NCBI RefSeq assembly: GCF_021369635.1
Contig: NZ_JAJNBZ010000013.1
Span: 54,636-118,635 of the forward strand
Source of the DNA: Paenibacillus profundus
Lineage (GTDB): Bacteria > Bacillota > Bacilli > Paenibacillales > Paenibacillaceae
Length of the DNA: 64,000 bases
Direction of reading: 5' to 3'
In this document: one piece after another, positions 62,204 to 64,000 of the stretch
Position numbering within the stretch: the first letter of the stretch is position 1
Layout: every line of letters starts with the position of its first letter
Translations under genes and position numbers: made by a program
Notes under the pieces: model-generated
The model's database searches: none
What the model saw: only the letters and a program-made list of their open reading frames with translations
Told to the model about the DNA's origin: nothing

Positions 62204-62250
62204 AAGGGGCTGTCCCAAAAGTAGAATTTCTACTTAAGGGACAGCCCCTT
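62204..62250. terminator. Perfect AAGGGGCTGTCCC hairpin
   Basis: AAGGGGCTGTCCC (62204-62216) pairs with GGGACAGCCCCTT (62238-62250), and the loop contains a further AAGTAGAA/TTCTACTT stem. It acts as a terminator of the LacI remnant or of sequence on the other strand. Similar hairpins occur at 56485 and 63571. Confidence 0.75.
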
Positions 62251-62325
62251 CTCTCGTTAACTGACATCAAGTGGCGGATAATTAAGAAAGGATTGACGAA
62301 GCAACTGTTTTATGAAAAAATATAA

Positions 62326-62342
62326 ATACCAACGGTCGGTAT
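62326..62342. promoter_or_regulatory. TetR-type operator ATACC...GGTAT
   Basis: ATACCAACGGTCGGTAT is a 17-bp imperfect palindrome (14 of 17 symmetric) between a TTGACG hexamer (62293) and the ribosome site of the TetR gene. Candidate autoregulatory site. Confidence 0.6.
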
Positions 62343-62360
62343 CTAATAGGAGGATGGATA

Positions 62361-63023
62361 ATGGCAAGAAACAAATATCCCGAGAAGACATTGGAGCAAA
62401 TTCTAACGGTGTCAGCAAAACTGTTCACCGAGAAAGGCTTTGACAAAACTAGCATTCAGGACATTATTGATGCTTTAGGAATGTCAAAGGGAGCAATATA
62501 CCACCATTTTAAATCAAAAGAAGAGATATTGGATGCGGTCATGAAGCAGCGCTCTCAATCTACGACAGAGATGTTCGACATGTTAATTCAGAATACACAA
62601 GCGAATAATGCAAGAGAGAAGCTTGTGAGTATATTAGAAGCGGTTGCCACAGACAAAGATACACATTCCATAGACAGCGTGTTGAGCTCACAGATCAAGA
62701 ACCCGCAGTTTGTAGTGACAGGGATCAAGGACTGTGTCATTAAGGATGCTCCCCGGATTGCTCAAATTATGTTGCAAGGTAGAGAAGACGGATCCATTGT
62801 TACCGATTATCCGACTGAATGTGCGGAGATTTTCTTGTTGCTGTTGAACATATGGATAAACCCGGTTTTATTTGAACGCAACCGTTCGGATACCCTTCGT
62901 CGTTTACAATTTTTACAGCAGATGATGAAGCAGTTAGGTGTTGATGTTGTCAGTGATGCATTAATTGAGAAAGCAACCGACCTGTACGCGAATATGGGCG
63001 GATATTCACAAGATGGGCAATGA
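62361..63023 (+). CDS. TetR/AcrR-family regulator
   Basis: A 220-residue repressor. The N-terminal TetR domain (LEQILTVSAKLFTEKGFDKTSIQDIIDALGMSKGAIYHHFKSKEEIL) and an all-helical ligand domain are present. AGGAGG precedes the ATG. It is followed closely by two small membrane protein genes on the same strand, which it probably controls. AT-rich relative to the PTS gene next door. Confidence 0.87.
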   Translation: MARNKYPEKTLEQILTVSAKLFTEKGFDKTSIQDIIDALGMSKGAIYHHFKSKEEILDAVMKQRSQSTTEMFDMLIQNTQANNAREKLVSILEAVATDKDTHSIDSVLSSQIKNPQFVVTGIKDCVIKDAPRIAQIMLQGREDGSIVTDYPTECAEIFLLLLNIWINPVLFERNRSDTLRRLQFLQQMMKQLGVDVVSDALIEKATDLYANMGGYSQDGQ

Positions 63024-63046
63024 ATGTTAACAAAGGGGGCTCGGTG

Positions 63047-63220
63047 ATGCACATCGGATTTATTGTAGGGTCAACGATCGCAAGTGCGGTGTTGATTGCA
63101 GGCATTATTGGATGGCTGCTGAGCAAACGTAAGGGTTATAAAAATGTGTGGGCAGGTTGGGCGATCGTGTTCGGTGTCTTCGCCCTAATCAGCGCAGTAA
63201 TAAATGCGGGGATTCGGTAG
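63047..63220 (+). CDS. Small two-helix membrane protein
   Basis: A 57-residue protein, MHIGFIVGSTIASAVLIAGIIGWLLSKRK (split here: helix 1 about 3-24, a basic KRKGYKN loop, helix 2 about 33-54). I do not recognise it. ATG 63047 follows AAAGGGGG by 7 bases; an in-frame ATG at 63020 overlaps the TetR stop but lacks a ribosome site. Cotranscribed with the TetR gene. Confidence 0.6.
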   Translation: MHIGFIVGSTIASAVLIAGIIGWLLSKRKGYKNVWAGWAIVFGVFALISAVINAGIR

Positions 63221-63268
63221 TGAGCTGCTTGTCATTTAAATGTGAATGGTTGAATAAGGAGGCGCTAA

Positions 63269-63547
63269 TTGCAAATGGTTAATCAAAAAATACTTGCAGC
63301 GACCAAAAAGCTGTCTAACAACACATATCATAAGGCGATGAATCGCGCCCAAAAAGCAACCCACCCATCCCCAAAAGCAGTATACAAAGGTGCAGTAATC
63401 AGTGGAGGTATTGGACTTGTTCTGTTGGCTGCGGGAGGTGCGGGGCTACTGTTCAACCTGCACCTATGGGCATGGGGCTTGCTTGGTTCCGGAATCATTG
63501 TAGTGGGTGTCAATGTGTTCAGTGCACTTAGAAGTATCTCCAAATAA
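63269..63547 (+). CDS. Small membrane protein with basic N-terminus
   Basis: A 92-residue protein. Residues 1-45 are basic and polar (KKLSNNTYHKAMNRAQKATH), then two hydrophobic, Gly-rich helices follow at about 46-66 and 69-86. I do not recognise it. A TTG start at 63269 sits 6 bases from GGAGG; the ATG two codons on is the alternative. Probably in one transcript with the TetR and the 57-residue protein. Confidence 0.6.
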   Translation: MQMVNQKILAATKKLSNNTYHKAMNRAQKATHPSPKAVYKGAVISGGIGLVLLAAGGAGLLFNLHLWAWGLLGSGIIVVGVNVFSALRSISK

Positions 63548-63570
63548 AGCCAACGATTATAATTGACAAA

Positions 63571-63618
63571 AAAGGGGCAGCCACCGTCATTCATTATGAC
63601 TTTTGGGGCAGCCCCTTT
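63571..63618. terminator. Convergent AAAGGGGC hairpin
   Basis: AAAGGGGC pairs with GCCCCTTT, with inner TCAT/ATGA pairing. It is preceded by AAAAAA and followed by TTTCC, serving the small-protein operon and the converging fructokinase. Confidence 0.75.
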
Positions 63619-63635
63619 CCTATGCATCCATTGAA

Positions 63636-64000
63636 TTATTCAGCTTCCAACGCTTGTACCGCAAGCGCCAACGCGCCCGTAATGCCGGCCCGGTCTTGCA
63701 GCGCCGGCGGAACGATATAATCGTCGCCGCACTCCAATACAGCAGGATGCTGCACATAGCCGTTCAGCAGCTCCTTCACTTGCTCGCGAATGCGCGGGAA
63801 CAGGTGAAGCTGCTTCGATACGCCGCCGCCGAGAATGATTTTCTCAGGGGAGATCGTCAATATATAGTTCATCAATGCTTGCGCCAAATAAAAGGTTTGG
63901 AATTCCCAAGCCTTATGATCATCGCCCAATTCGTATGCTTTCACGCCCCAACGACCTTCAATGGCAGGTCCGGCCGCCAGCCCTTCCAAGCAATCCTTGT
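63636..64000 (-). CDS. ROK-family fructokinase, 5' part outside the window
   Basis: The last 121 codons of a ROK kinase. CLEGLAAGPAIEGRWG at the edge is the zinc-binding/ROK signature region of fructokinases (ScrK/GmuE-like). ILGGGVSKQLHLFPRIREQV and the AGITGALALA end follow. It phosphorylates fructose, or possibly mannose or glucose. The start lies beyond base 64000; an ATG at 63989 is internal to the gene. Confidence 0.85.
   Translation of the reverse strand, partial: KDCLEGLAAGPAIEGRWGVKAYELGDDHKAWEFQTFYLAQALMNYILTISPEKIILGGGVSKQLHLFPRIREQVKELLNGYVQHPAVLECGDDYIVPPALQDRAGITGALALAVQALEAE

Overview
The window reads as a chromosomal segment of a Paenibacillus-like Firmicute. The evidence is the strong GGAGG ribosome sites, sigma-A type promoters, a GlcT/HPr/EIIA phosphotransferase set with RAT antiterminator hairpins, a SorC-type DeoR operator laid out as in Bacillus subtilis, cre and Fur boxes, a polysaccharide deacetylase with a stalk domain, and large secreted hydrolases. 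The species cannot be fixed from the sequence alone. No rRNA, tRNA, CRISPR array or complete insertion sequence was found.

Layout. 0-1.5 kb: membrane-anchored polysaccharide deacetylase. 1.7-4.6 kb: molybdate regulator and modAB without modC. 4.7-7.4 kb: a three-gene ABC-2 exporter. 7.5-14.6 kb: a complete nucleoside salvage operon (deoC-cdd-nupC-deoB-deoD-pdp) under DeoR. 14.8-17.4 kb: large MalT/LuxR-type regulator. 17.9-21.3 kb: MacAB-like efflux operon with a striking 11-bp phased repeat upstream. 21.6-23.8 kb: a tandemly duplicated module of a secreted small protein and a divergent four-helix membrane protein; the second secreted gene has lost its start. 23.9-25.8 kb: an AraC regulator that reads without a stop into a siderophore-binding lipoprotein gene carrying its own Fur box. 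26-29 kb: peroxiredoxin and a subtilase with FN3 and chitin-binding modules. 29.2-31.9 kb: a second, paralogous ABC-2 exporter. 32.1-34.5 kb: LCP protein and hemL. 34.6-37.4 kb: secreted GH85 endoglycosidase with a perfect cre. 38.4 kb: ferritin-like protein. 39.4-45.1 kb: GlcNAc-type PTS permease, GlcT-like antiterminator, ptsI, ptsH and crr, with two near-identical RAT/terminator elements. 45.4-49.4 kb: amino-sugar/tagatose pathway (agaR, agaS, aldolase, kinase). 49.5-54.7 kb: biotin operon bioD-B-F-H-C with BirA boxes. 54.9-56.4 kb: multicopper oxidase lipoprotein. 56.9-58.7 kb: an AT-rich TetR/MFS drug-efflux pair. 59.5-61.1 kb: glucose PTS permease. 61.3-62.2 kb: a deletion scar joining a dehydrogenase 3' end and a headless LacI regulator. 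62.4-63.5 kb: TetR regulator with two small membrane proteins. 63.6-64 kb: edge-truncated ROK fructokinase.

How it fits together. Much of the window is carbon acquisition and its control: GH85 and the chitin-binding protease release material outside, PTS permeases import sugars using the local EI/HPr/EIIA, GlcT reads the two RAT hairpins, CcpA-type cre sites probably add catabolite control, and agaS/aldolase/kinase feed tagatose or amino-sugar phosphates into glycolysis. Nucleoside salvage and biotin synthesis are compact operons with recognisable operators. The accessory parts (21.6-23.8, 56.5-59.5, 61.3-63.6 kb) are AT-richer or rearranged. Several intergenic gaps hold related palindromic repeats that look like dispersed non-coding elements.

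The best candidate for an undescribed system is the duplicated secreted-protein/membrane-protein module at 21.6-23.8 kb, which has the form of a toxin or bacteriocin with immunity. This is inference from architecture; no homology to a named bacteriocin could be established by eye.
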